This document shows, in pieces, positions 16,381 through 23,875 of a stretch of DNA of 64,000 nt. The DNA is from Mucilaginibacter oryzae (GTDB lineage Bacteria > Bacteroidota > Bacteroidia > Sphingobacteriales > Sphingobacteriaceae): contig NZ_QGHA01000004.1 in the NCBI RefSeq assembly GCF_003148845.1, positions 310,001-374,000 on the forward strand, given 5' to 3'. The first letter of the stretch is position 1. Each line of letters opens with the position of its first letter. The position numbers were made by a program, and so were the translations under genes. Below the pieces are notes generated by a model that worked only from the letters and a program-made list of their open reading frames with translations, ran no database searches and was not told the origin of the DNA.

Positions 16381-17060
16381 TTAGCGGCCATCCTCTTTTT
16401 GAACAATGTATCAAGGAGACCCCGGTTCCAGCCGGCAGTGTGAATAAACCGCTTGCCGTCGAGCCAGGTAAGCCAGAATATAGTGACAAAAACGCCGATA
16501 GCAGAACCGGCAAGCACGTCTTCAAAAAAATGCTCGGTTAAATACATGCGCGAATAGCCAACCATTATGGCAACAAACAAGGCTGGGATACCCCAGCCTT
16601 TGTTTTTGCACAAATATGTACATACCAGCGCTGCCGAAAAAGCGGTTACCGTATGCCCCGACGGAAAGCTGTATTTCTCTAATATATAAACCCCTTCAAC
16701 AACATGTACTTTAGCCCACTCGCTGCTAAAATAAATCCGCGGTCGCGGAGCTATATAAATATATTTAAGTACCTGGGCCAATAGCGAAGTAACAGCATAA
16801 CTTGAAATAAGCAGCAGCGAACCTCGGTAATTAAATAACAATAAGATGATAGATAATATAATAATTGTCGAGCCGTCGCCCAGATCGGTTACGTGAGGTT
16901 CAATGGCGTCGGCCCAGGGGCTGTTCCATCCGTTAACCGCAAAAAAAACGGTTTCCCGGCTATATATCAGCTTAATAATAAGGCAGCACGCCAATAAAAT
17001 AAGGTAGAGGATAAAAAAAGGGCGTATTTTATGCAAAACATCTTTTATTCCTATCTTCAT
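16377..17060 (-). CDS. PAP2-family phosphatase
   Basis: This 227-residue polytopic membrane protein has all three motifs of the type 2 phosphatidic-acid phosphatase family: KYIYIAPRPR, PSGHTVTAF near residue 126, and SRMYLTEHFFEDVLAG near residue 170. Six hydrophobic segments are visible. Members remove phosphate from lipid phosphates such as undecaprenyl pyrophosphate or phosphatidylglycerol phosphate; the substrate cannot be settled here. It is monocistronic, divergent from the permease at 17144, and convergent with the hypothetical gene before it. Confidence 0.93.
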   Translation of the reverse strand: MKIGIKDVLHKIRPFFILYLILLACCLIIKLIYSRETVFFAVNGWNSPWADAIEPHVTDLGDGSTIIILSIILLLFNYRGSLLLISSYAVTSLLAQVLKYIYIAPRPRIYFSSEWAKVHVVEGVYILEKYSFPSGHTVTAFSAALVCTYLCKNKGWGIPALFVAIMVGYSRMYLTEHFFEDVLAGSAIGVFVTIFWLTWLDGKRFIHTAGWNRGLLDTLFKKRMAAN

Positions 17061-17103
17061 GGTGCAAAGTAAGCCATATACTTATTCAAAGCAAAAAAAT
17101 GAT

Positions 17104-17111
17104 TAGCTTTG
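17104..17111 (+). promoter_or_regulatory. -7 promoter element for the amino-acid permease
   Basis: TAGCTTTG fits TAnnTTTG and lies 32 bp upstream of the ATG at 17144. Confidence 0.4.
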
Positions 17112-17143
17112 AGATTGATTAGCTATTTAATTGATTAAACTAC

Positions 17144-18862
17144 ATGTCGAAAAGTATCTTTCGTAAAAAATCGGTAGAAAAAATATTACACGATGTTGAA
17201 TGCGGATTTGGAGACGGTGAGCACCCGGGCACAACAACATCACAACTCAAGAAAGAACTTAACGTACGTGACCTTACCCTGATGGGGATAGCCGCCGTAG
17301 TGGGCGCGGGTATTTTTTCAACCATTGGCGAAGCCTCGTTCCAGGGCGGGCCGGGTGTAAGTATCCTGTTTGTAATTACTGCTATCACCTGCGGTTTTTC
17401 GGCTCTTTGCTATGCCGAATTTGCCTCGCGCATACCAGTAGCCGGCAGCGCCTATACTTATGCATACGCTTCATTTGGCGAATTGATAGCCTGGATCATC
17501 GGCTGGGATTTACTGATGGAATACGCTATTGGCAACATAGCGGTAGCCATATCCTGGAGCACCTATTTTGTAAACTTTTTAGAGGGTTTTAAGATCCATT
17601 TACCCCGGTACCTGTACACCGATTATTTTACTGTGTTTAGCGCCCATAACGATGTGGTGAATTTTACGGCCTCACATCAGCTTTCAAAAATAACTGATGT
17701 GATGCGCGAAAACGCCGCGGCATGGGATAGCGCCCCCGGCATTGGCAGCCTTAAGCTGGTAGCTAATATACCTGCGCTGCTAATTGTGTTGATCATCACT
17801 TACCTGGTTTATATCGGCATCCGCGAAACCAAAAGGGCAACCAACGCCATGGTTTACTTAAAAATAGCTATTGTATTGGCGGTTATCGTGATCGGCTTTT
17901 TTTATGTAACACCGGCCAACTGGCACCCGTTTTTACCAAACGGCTTTGGCGGGGTAATGAAGGGCGTATCGGGCGTGTTTTTCGCCTACATAGGTTTTGA
18001 CGCCATATCCACTACCGCCGAAGAATGTGAACGCCCCCAGCGCGATCTGCCGCGCGGCATGATCTATTCGCTGGTAATCTGTACAGTACTGTATGTACTC
18101 ATCTCGCTGGTGCTTACCGGTATGGTAAGCTATAAAGAACTGCAGGTGGGCGACCCGCTGGCTTTTGTTTTTGCCAAAGTTGGTTTGCATAATATCAGCT
18201 ATGTAATATCCATAAGCGCGGTAATAGCCACCGCAAGTGTATTATTGATATTTCAACTGGGGCAGCCGCGTATCTGGATGAGCATGAGCCGCGACGGGCT
18301 GCTGCCGAAAGTTTTTTCGCGCATCCACCCTAAATATCAAACACCATCGTTTTCGACCATCGTTACCGGTTTTGTGGTTGCCGTGCCTGCACTGTTTTTA
18401 AACCTTACCGTGGTTACCGATCTGACCAGTATAGGAACCTTATTTGCCTTTGTACTGGTGTGCGGCGGCGTATTGCTCCTGCCGCGCGAAGAAGCAGCCA
18501 GGGGGAAATTCCATCTGCCGTACATCAACTCGCAGTGGATTGCGCCGGTTATTTATATCATAGTTTTGGTTATCTGCTGGAATAAATTTCTCGGTTTGTT
18601 TTCCGCGGAGAACGTTCATGAGAAATTCCCGTTCTTCCTTTTCATCATATTATCTACCGTTTTAACGGTACTGGCGGTAATTAAAAAGCTTTCACTTATC
18701 CCCGTGCTGGGGCTGTTAAGCTGCTTTTATTTAATGGCCGAATTAACTTACGATAGCTGGATCCGTTTCCTGGTTTGGTTAATTGTAGGCCTTATCATTT
18801 ACTTTACCTACAGCTATAAAAACAGCGTGATAGGTAAAGAGGCCGACGCTAAAACAAAATAA
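17144..18862 (+). CDS. APC-superfamily amino acid permease
   Basis: This 572-residue transporter resembles the cationic amino-acid transporter (CAT) group. The first membrane helix carries the substrate-binding glycine motif GIAAVVGAGIFSTIG near residue 48. FFAYIGFDAISTTAEECERPQRDLPRG near residue 280 is the family's helix 8 region and following loop. About twelve to fourteen hydrophobic segments are visible. An insertion of about 50 residues between early helices (DYFTVFSAHNDVVNF and following) lengthens an external loop. Substrate specificity is not readable. A small DUF5655 gene follows after 4 bp and is probably co-transcribed. Confidence 0.92.
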   Translation: MSKSIFRKKSVEKILHDVECGFGDGEHPGTTTSQLKKELNVRDLTLMGIAAVVGAGIFSTIGEASFQGGPGVSILFVITAITCGFSALCYAEFASRIPVAGSAYTYAYASFGELIAWIIGWDLLMEYAIGNIAVAISWSTYFVNFLEGFKIHLPRYLYTDYFTVFSAHNDVVNFTASHQLSKITDVMRENAAAWDSAPGIGSLKLVANIPALLIVLIITYLVYIGIRETKRATNAMVYLKIAIVLAVIVIGFFYVTPANWHPFLPNGFGGVMKGVSGVFFAYIGFDAISTTAEECERPQRDLPRGMIYSLVICTVLYVLISLVLTGMVSYKELQVGDPLAFVFAKVGLHNISYVISISAVIATASVLLIFQLGQPRIWMSMSRDGLLPKVFSRIHPKYQTPSFSTIVTGFVVAVPALFLNLTVVTDLTSIGTLFAFVLVCGGVLLLPREEAARGKFHLPYINSQWIAPVIYIIVLVICWNKFLGLFSAENVHEKFPFFLFIILSTVLTVLAVIKKLSLIPVLGLLSCFYLMAELTYDSWIRFLVWLIVGLIIYFTYSYKNSVIGKEADAKTK

Positions 18863-18866
18863 AGCC

Positions 18867-19280
18867 ATGTGGATATGCCCACAATGTCAGCGCGAATTTA
18901 AGGCCACCAACCAGGTGCATTCCTGCCGCGACAGGGAGCTATCCGATGCATTGAACGGCAAAACCGCGCATACCATATCGCTGTTCGACCATTTGGTTGA
19001 TGAATGCCTGCAAATAGGTGCCGTTAAGGTTTATCCCACTAAAAGCATGATCGCTTTAGGCACCAGGGTAAACTTTGCCTATGTTAGCCAGTTGGGCAAA
19101 AATTTTATCGACGTGGTTTTTCCTTTTAATGAGGTTTATGATGATAACCTCTGTTTCAGCAAAATAAAACAGGTACAAGGCACCACGCAGTATAACCACT
19201 ACTTCAGGATGTTTTTTAAAGAAGACATTAATGATGAGGTTAGGAAATATATACGGATGGCAATGGAGCGGGCAAAATGA
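18867..19280 (+). CDS. DUF5655 domain-containing protein with N-terminal zinc ribbon
   Basis: This 137-residue protein starts with a short metal-binding element, CPQCQREF ... HSCRD, followed by a DUF5655-type domain (VYPTKSMIALGTRVNFAYV, FFKEDINDEVRKYIRMAM). Domains of this kind are proposed to bind nucleic acid or to resemble DUF1801-type folds; no activity is established. It begins 4 bp after the permease stop, so it likely shares its transcript, although no functional link is obvious. The assignment to DUF5655 is from memory of the family pattern. Confidence 0.75.
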   Translation: MWICPQCQREFKATNQVHSCRDRELSDALNGKTAHTISLFDHLVDECLQIGAVKVYPTKSMIALGTRVNFAYVSQLGKNFIDVVFPFNEVYDDNLCFSKIKQVQGTTQYNHYFRMFFKEDINDEVRKYIRMAMERAK

Positions 19281-19317
19281 GACAACATCTCCGTTTACTA
19301 CCGAAGGAAAACAACGC

Positions 19318-20070
19318 TTATTTTACAGCATCCTCGTATGCCTTAATCAATCGTTCACCTTCAAAACTGGCAGTAAACTTTGCGGGAAATACCGCTTTTA
19401 TATAGGCCAATTGCTGTTTTAAATAAGGTTTATCATCTTTTAAAACAGAGCCAACCTGTGCCACCTGTTGTATAAAGTACCAAAACGAAAAATAATCATC
19501 CGCGTAACGTTTTAAAAACAGCATGGTGCGGTTTAACCGCCGTTTGTAAAACCCGTTGAAGATCCTTTTCAACGAATCGTTGCGGGCAAAGCCTTTGTTT
19601 TGATTCAAAAAATCATCAAAGGCCTGGTTCTCTCTCGCCACCGACTGATCAGCCATAAAAGTTTGCAATTCCGACCAGGTTTTGTTGGCAACGGTATCAT
19701 AAACCGGGGTTGCGTTGATCAGGGTACTGTAAAGTAGCTGATCATCATCGTTAGGTTTAAAGTACAGGCTTATAATGGCGGGTTTATTATCTACAAAAAA
19801 GTCATTGCTGTAATAAGTTTTTGGGCCATCGTTATAACTCACGTTAAAAGAAGCCAGCGGAGAGTAATACTGATCTTTTAAAAGGATGATTTGCCTATTG
19901 CCAAAGGTATCGGGCAATAACACTGTTCCGCTGCCATTATAATACCGGTACCGTACCTTTTGCGGATTGATGCCGCTATCCAATTTAATGGTAACGCTAA
20001 AGCTTTTTTGGGCACGAACACCCCCTGTAAAAAATAGAGCTAACAATAAAATGAAAACAGATTTGATCAT
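19318..20070 (-). CDS. Secreted TlpA-like paralogue lacking the thioredoxin domain
   Basis: This 250-residue protein has a signal peptide (MIKSVFILLLALFFTGGVRA) and is co-linear over its whole length with residues 1-250 of the neighbouring protein at 20164. Both have LLPDTFGNRQ/K, a run around DQYYSPLASF, LKRYADDYFSFWYFIQQVAQ and FPAKFTASFEGERLIKAYE. It stops exactly where the neighbour's thioredoxin domain would begin. No remnant of that domain is seen downstream, where the DUF5655 gene ends 37 bp away. It may be a deliberate partner with only the N-terminal helical domain or the product of a truncated tandem duplication. A DUF4369-like N-terminal domain is probable. Confidence 0.75.
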   Translation of the reverse strand: MIKSVFILLLALFFTGGVRAQKSFSVTIKLDSGINPQKVRYRYYNGSGTVLLPDTFGNRQIILLKDQYYSPLASFNVSYNDGPKTYYSNDFFVDNKPAIISLYFKPNDDDQLLYSTLINATPVYDTVANKTWSELQTFMADQSVARENQAFDDFLNQNKGFARNDSLKRIFNGFYKRRLNRTMLFLKRYADDYFSFWYFIQQVAQVGSVLKDDKPYLKQQLAYIKAVFPAKFTASFEGERLIKAYEDAVK

Positions 20071-20163
20071 TTATTTAGGACCTAAAAATTTAGATAAAAG
20101 ATTTTACCGGAAACGGGTGATTCATTTTGCTGGTATTAAATTGACCGGACAAGACCATGATGC

Positions 20164-21342
20164 TTAATGCATTTCGTCAAGCAGCTTCGATAACATTTTA
20201 TTATCAGCCCCTTCCCAACTACTATTGTAAACAATTTTCCCGTCCTTGTTTACCAGGAATAAGTTAGGGATTCCTTTAACGCCATAAAGCGGCGCGATAT
20301 CATTATGCTTATCATAAAAATGTAGCCAGCTCATGTTTTGCTCCTTCACAAATACAGCCAACTTTTTCGAATCATAATCGCTGCTTATGCCAACTATTTC
20401 AAGTTGATTTGCAGGGTATTTCTGCCTGATTTCTTTTATATGAGGTAATTGGACTATGCAAGGTCCGCACCAGGTTGCCCAAAAATCAAGCAGCACATAC
20501 TTGCCTTTAAAATTCTTTAAACTGATCTTTTTACCATCAATGCCCGTGACATCAATGTCAGGAGCGGCATCGTTAAGTTGCAGCTGCCTCCTTTTCAAAA
20601 CATTCTCGTATTTTTTGATAAGCCTTTTACCTTCAATGCTCCCAGTATACTTTGCCGGGAATACAGATTTCAAGTATACCAGTTGCTCTTTTAAATAGGC
20701 AGGATCATCGGCTAAGGCTCCTTCAAACTGTGCTACCTGATCAATAAAATACCAAAATGAAAAATAATCATCGGAGTGTTGCTTTAAAAAGGCCATTGTT
20801 CTGTTTAAGTAGCGTTTATAAAACCCTCTGAATACGCTTCTGAGGGAGTCGTTTTGATTAAAGTTTCCGTGTTGCGTTAAAAAATTGTCAAAAGCCTCGT
20901 TTTCCTTAGTTACTGATTTATCAATCATAAAGGCTTTCTTTAACGCTACTGTTTTACAATAAGCACTATCAAGGGGAGTTACGTTTTTTATGGATGTGTA
21001 ATTTATTAAAGCATCACTATTCGGCTTTAGCTTCAGGCTGATCATGGCTGGTTTATCGCTTACAAAAAAATCATCACTACTATAACGTTTACCGTCGCTG
21101 CCATCATAAGCAACAACTACAGAGGCGAACGGCGAGCAATACTGATCAGTTAATGTCACTGCTCTTTTGTTACCAAAAGTATCAGGTAAAAGCACCTTAT
21201 CATAACCATTGTAATACTGATAATGAACTTTTTGAGGGTTTATACTGCTATCCAATTTGATAGTAACATTGAATTTTTTTTGGGCATTGGCTATAACTGT
21301 AAAAAGCATAGCGAGCAGGAAAACAAAAACGGATTTTAGCAT
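20164..21342 (-). CDS. TlpA-family disulfide reductase
   Basis: This 392-residue exported protein has a signal peptide (MLKSVFVFLLAMLFTVIANA), a domain of about 240 residues typical of Bacteroidota TlpA-like proteins, and a C-terminal thioredoxin-fold domain with LLDFWATWCGPCIVQL (CxxC near residues 292-295) and KGIPNLFLV (cis-Pro loop). It should reduce or shuffle disulfides in the cell envelope. The paralogue at 19318 lies downstream in the same orientation, 93 bp away. The upstream spacer has no clear promoter motif. Confidence 0.9.
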   Translation of the reverse strand: MLKSVFVFLLAMLFTVIANAQKKFNVTIKLDSSINPQKVHYQYYNGYDKVLLPDTFGNKRAVTLTDQYCSPFASVVVAYDGSDGKRYSSDDFFVSDKPAMISLKLKPNSDALINYTSIKNVTPLDSAYCKTVALKKAFMIDKSVTKENEAFDNFLTQHGNFNQNDSLRSVFRGFYKRYLNRTMAFLKQHSDDYFSFWYFIDQVAQFEGALADDPAYLKEQLVYLKSVFPAKYTGSIEGKRLIKKYENVLKRRQLQLNDAAPDIDVTGIDGKKISLKNFKGKYVLLDFWATWCGPCIVQLPHIKEIRQKYPANQLEIVGISSDYDSKKLAVFVKEQNMSWLHFYDKHNDIAPLYGVKGIPNLFLVNKDGKIVYNSSWEGADNKMLSKLLDEMH

Positions 21343-21545
21343 AATTTAGGTTTAAAGGCTAAATGAAAAGTTTTGTCAGGCAAGTCTTATTTCCGGGCTA
21401 ATATTAATCGTGGTAAGGAAAAGGTTTGCTTTCACAATGCTAAAATAGCTTGATGGCGATGTTGCAGCTGTTAAAAGATGTTAAGCAGCCGTTAAAAGAT
21501 GTTAAATGAAGAACCCCGGCCATTGTATTGCCTGTTGCGTTATAA

Positions 21546-21971
21546 ATGAAAACCCAGGTTGGGTACTCTTTGCAAACGCGCGCAAATTATAATAGACGTT
21601 TCACCGCACAACTCTCACGAGATAGAATTTCGTTTCAGTCGATACTAATTGTTCAGATCATGTGGTACGGTGAAAATACCGACCACAGGCTGAAGTTCTG
21701 GCCCCTGTACAGCCAGTACCAGCAGGAACTTACAGCGGTGAGGATCCTGAAGCGTTTAAACAACTCAACCTCATCCACCAACGGCACCGAACAGATAGAT
21801 AAGGAAATTTATTACGAAAGCCAGTTGGTAGGCATCCGCAAACGCTACCGCGATTTGTTTGCCAAAATACTTCCGCCCGAAAAAGTGAGCATCCTGTACA
21901 AAAGCGAACAGGAGTTTAATGACGAACTTATTAAACAGCTGAGCGAGCGCAGCAAGCGGGCGGGGAATTGA
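21546..21971 (+). CDS. Small Spy/CpxP-like protein, possibly 5'-truncated
   Basis: The 141-residue reading frame contains KFWPLYSQYQQEL near residue 57 and a charged helical C-terminal half (LFAKILPPEKVSILYKSEQ). This resembles the FWPxYxxY signature of small periplasmic helical proteins of Bacteroidota related to Spy/CpxP or sigma-factor sensors. Normal members have a signal peptide and an LTPEEAQ-type helix directly before that motif. Here the first 50 residues (MKTQVGYSLQTRANYNRRFT) look unlike either, so the real gene may have lost its 5' end or begin at the inner ATG at 21660. The family call is tentative. Confidence 0.45.
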   Translation: MKTQVGYSLQTRANYNRRFTAQLSRDRISFQSILIVQIMWYGENTDHRLKFWPLYSQYQQELTAVRILKRLNNSTSSTNGTEQIDKEIYYESQLVGIRKRYRDLFAKILPPEKVSILYKSEQEFNDELIKQLSERSKRAGN

Positions 21972-22040
21972 GTTTAGTGATTAGAGGTTGGAGATTAGTT
22001 AGTCCTTGTTCCGAATAAATCAAACGCATTTAAAATAACA

Positions 22041-22082
22041 TTTACAGATGGATTCTCGTCCATCTGTAAATGTTTATCTTTG
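22041..22082 (+). promoter_or_regulatory. Perfect operator-like dyad overlapping a promoter
   Basis: TTTACAGATGG (22041-22051) and CCATCTGTAAA (22060-22070) are perfect inverted repeats of 11 bp with an 8-bp spacer. Four bases later TATCTTTG (22075-22082) matches the -7 element. A repressor bound to the dyad would block the promoter. No regulator gene is adjacent. The next gene downstream is the aminotransferase at 22241. Confidence 0.6.
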
Positions 22083-22104
22083 TTTGCAAAATCCGAATGA
22101 CGTT

Positions 22105-22171
22105 ATTGCGGGGTACGAAGCAATAGGACAGAAGCAGGTTCGGCCTTTATAGTTCGCAGTTGCTTCGTACC
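22105..22171. repeat. Inverted repeat of the ACGAAGCAAT family
   Basis: GGTACGAAGCAA (22112-22123) pairs with TTGCTTCGTACC (22160-22171). The core ATTGCGnnnnACGAAGCAAT is shared with both repeat copies near 15.3-15.5 kb and, in part, with the element at 35638. It lies in the probable leader of the aminotransferase transcript. Confidence 0.65.
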
Positions 22172-22240
22172 TTATATTTAGATAACAATCGCCCCTGAAA
22201 GCGACATAAGACTTTAAACATAAGACTTATAACTTACATC

Positions 22241-23431
22241 ATGACCACCCTTCGCCAGCTTTTTTTAGCCAACAACGCCCAAACTACCAACTTCCCGCTA
22301 CTACTCGAGTTTGAACGCGCCGAAGGCATTTATATGTACAACGCGGAGGGCAAGCCATATATTGATCTGATCTCGGGCATTGGCGTAAGCAGTTTAGGGC
22401 ACAATAACCCTCATGTTATTGATGCTATTAAGCAGCAGGTTGATAAATACATGCACCTGATGGTTTATGGCGAATATGTGCAAACCCCACAGGTGCGTTT
22501 TGCAGAGAAGTTGGTATCGGTACTGCCGGATAGTTTACAATCGGTGTATTTTACCAATTCGGGTGCCGAGGCGGTAGAGGGTGCCTTAAAATTGGCCAAG
22601 CGTTTTACCGGCCGTAGCCAGGTAATTGCCTTTCATAACTCATACCACGGCAGTACACACGGGGCTTTGAGCGTAATGGGTAATGAAGAGTTTAAACAGG
22701 CTTACCGTCCGTTGTTGCCCGGTGTCAGCTTTATTCATTTTAATGATCCGGATCATCTGCAATTCATCACCGAAGAAACGGCCTGTGTTATTATGGAAAC
22801 CGTACAGGGAGAGGCCGGTGTTAGGGTGCCCGACGTGGCCTACATGCAGGCCTTGCGTGCCCGCTGCACCGAAACAGGCACCTTGCTGATATTGGATGAA
22901 ATCCAGGCTGCCTTTGGCCGTACAGGGAAATTGTTTGCCTTTGAACATTTCGGCATAGTGCCCGATATTTTGCTGCTGGCTAAAGCTTTGGGCGGAGGGA
23001 TGCCGATTGGTGCGTTTATCTCATCAAACCAAATTATGGATGCGCTGAAGGAGAACCCGATACTTGGCCATATAACCACTTTTGGCGGGCACCCGGTGTG
23101 TTGCGCTGCAGGGTTGGCCGCGTTGGAGTTTTTACTGGAGGCCAACCTGGTAGCGGGTGTTGCAGAAAAAGAAGCTTTATTGCGCTCCTTGTTGGTTCAT
23201 CCGGCTATTAAACAGGTTAGAGGTAAAGGCCTGATGCTTGCCGCCGAATTGGAAGACTTCGACCTGAATAAAAAAATAATAGACCGCTGTATTGAAAATG
23301 GTGTAATTACCGATTGGTTTTTACATTGCAGTAATTCGATGAGGCTGGCCCCGCCGCTGATTATTACACCTGATGAGATTAGCAAAGCATGCGCAGTAAT
23401 TGTTGAGGCGGTAGATTATTATACCAAATAA
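22241..23431 (+). CDS. Class III PLP-dependent aminotransferase (acetylornithine/aspartate aminotransferase family)
   Basis: This 396-residue enzyme has the class III fold: SGIGVSSLGHNNP near residue 45, YFTNSGAEAVEGALKLAKR near 104, the Asp that holds the cofactor in LILDEIQAAFGRTG near 219, and the PLP-binding Lys248 in LLAKALGGGMPIG. It should transfer an amino group to 2-oxoglutarate; the acetylornithine/ornithine/GABA group is the best fit but the substrate is not decided by the motifs seen. It has no arginine-biosynthesis neighbours (argH is 20 kb away). A promoter with an operator-like dyad lies 160 bp upstream. Confidence 0.92.
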   Translation: MTTLRQLFLANNAQTTNFPLLLEFERAEGIYMYNAEGKPYIDLISGIGVSSLGHNNPHVIDAIKQQVDKYMHLMVYGEYVQTPQVRFAEKLVSVLPDSLQSVYFTNSGAEAVEGALKLAKRFTGRSQVIAFHNSYHGSTHGALSVMGNEEFKQAYRPLLPGVSFIHFNDPDHLQFITEETACVIMETVQGEAGVRVPDVAYMQALRARCTETGTLLILDEIQAAFGRTGKLFAFEHFGIVPDILLLAKALGGGMPIGAFISSNQIMDALKENPILGHITTFGGHPVCCAAGLAALEFLLEANLVAGVAEKEALLRSLLVHPAIKQVRGKGLMLAAELEDFDLNKKIIDRCIENGVITDWFLHCSNSMRLAPPLIITPDEISKACAVIVEAVDYYTK

Positions 23432-23875
23432 ATTTCGGTATCCGCTTTACACAGGCATTTGGCACTGCATAGTATACATACAAAAGGTAGGTTGAATCCC
23501 TTCGGGTGGAGCTCTTTTCTGCAAAGCCTGAACCTTTATTAGCGCTCCTGTATTTCATGTAAATAAGCAGCCTCAATTATAAGCCAAACAATCCGTTAAT
23601 TTTGTGTACCTTAACATGATTTCGTCAAACTACTTCTCTTCAAAATAAAAGTAACCATTAGGATACTTTATCAAATACCCGCCTTTAGATTTTAGTTTGA
23701 ATTAAATTGGTATGGTTTGTGCATTTATATCATTATCCGGCAAAAAACTGCTTTTGGTGATGTTAATGCAATAAAACAGGTCACCCAATGCTCTTTTTAA
23801 TGGTCATCCTGATTTTACAATTAATTAAAAAGCTTTAAAGCCGGACCAATAACAATGCATCCACTCAATTTACAT
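23432..23875 (+). other. Intergenic region upstream of the glycosyltransferase pair
   Basis: No gene is supported. TAATTTTG at 23597-23604 fits the -7 motif and could drive the glycosyltransferases with a leader of about 265 bases, but this is weak. No repeat of the other families is seen. Confidence 0.4.
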
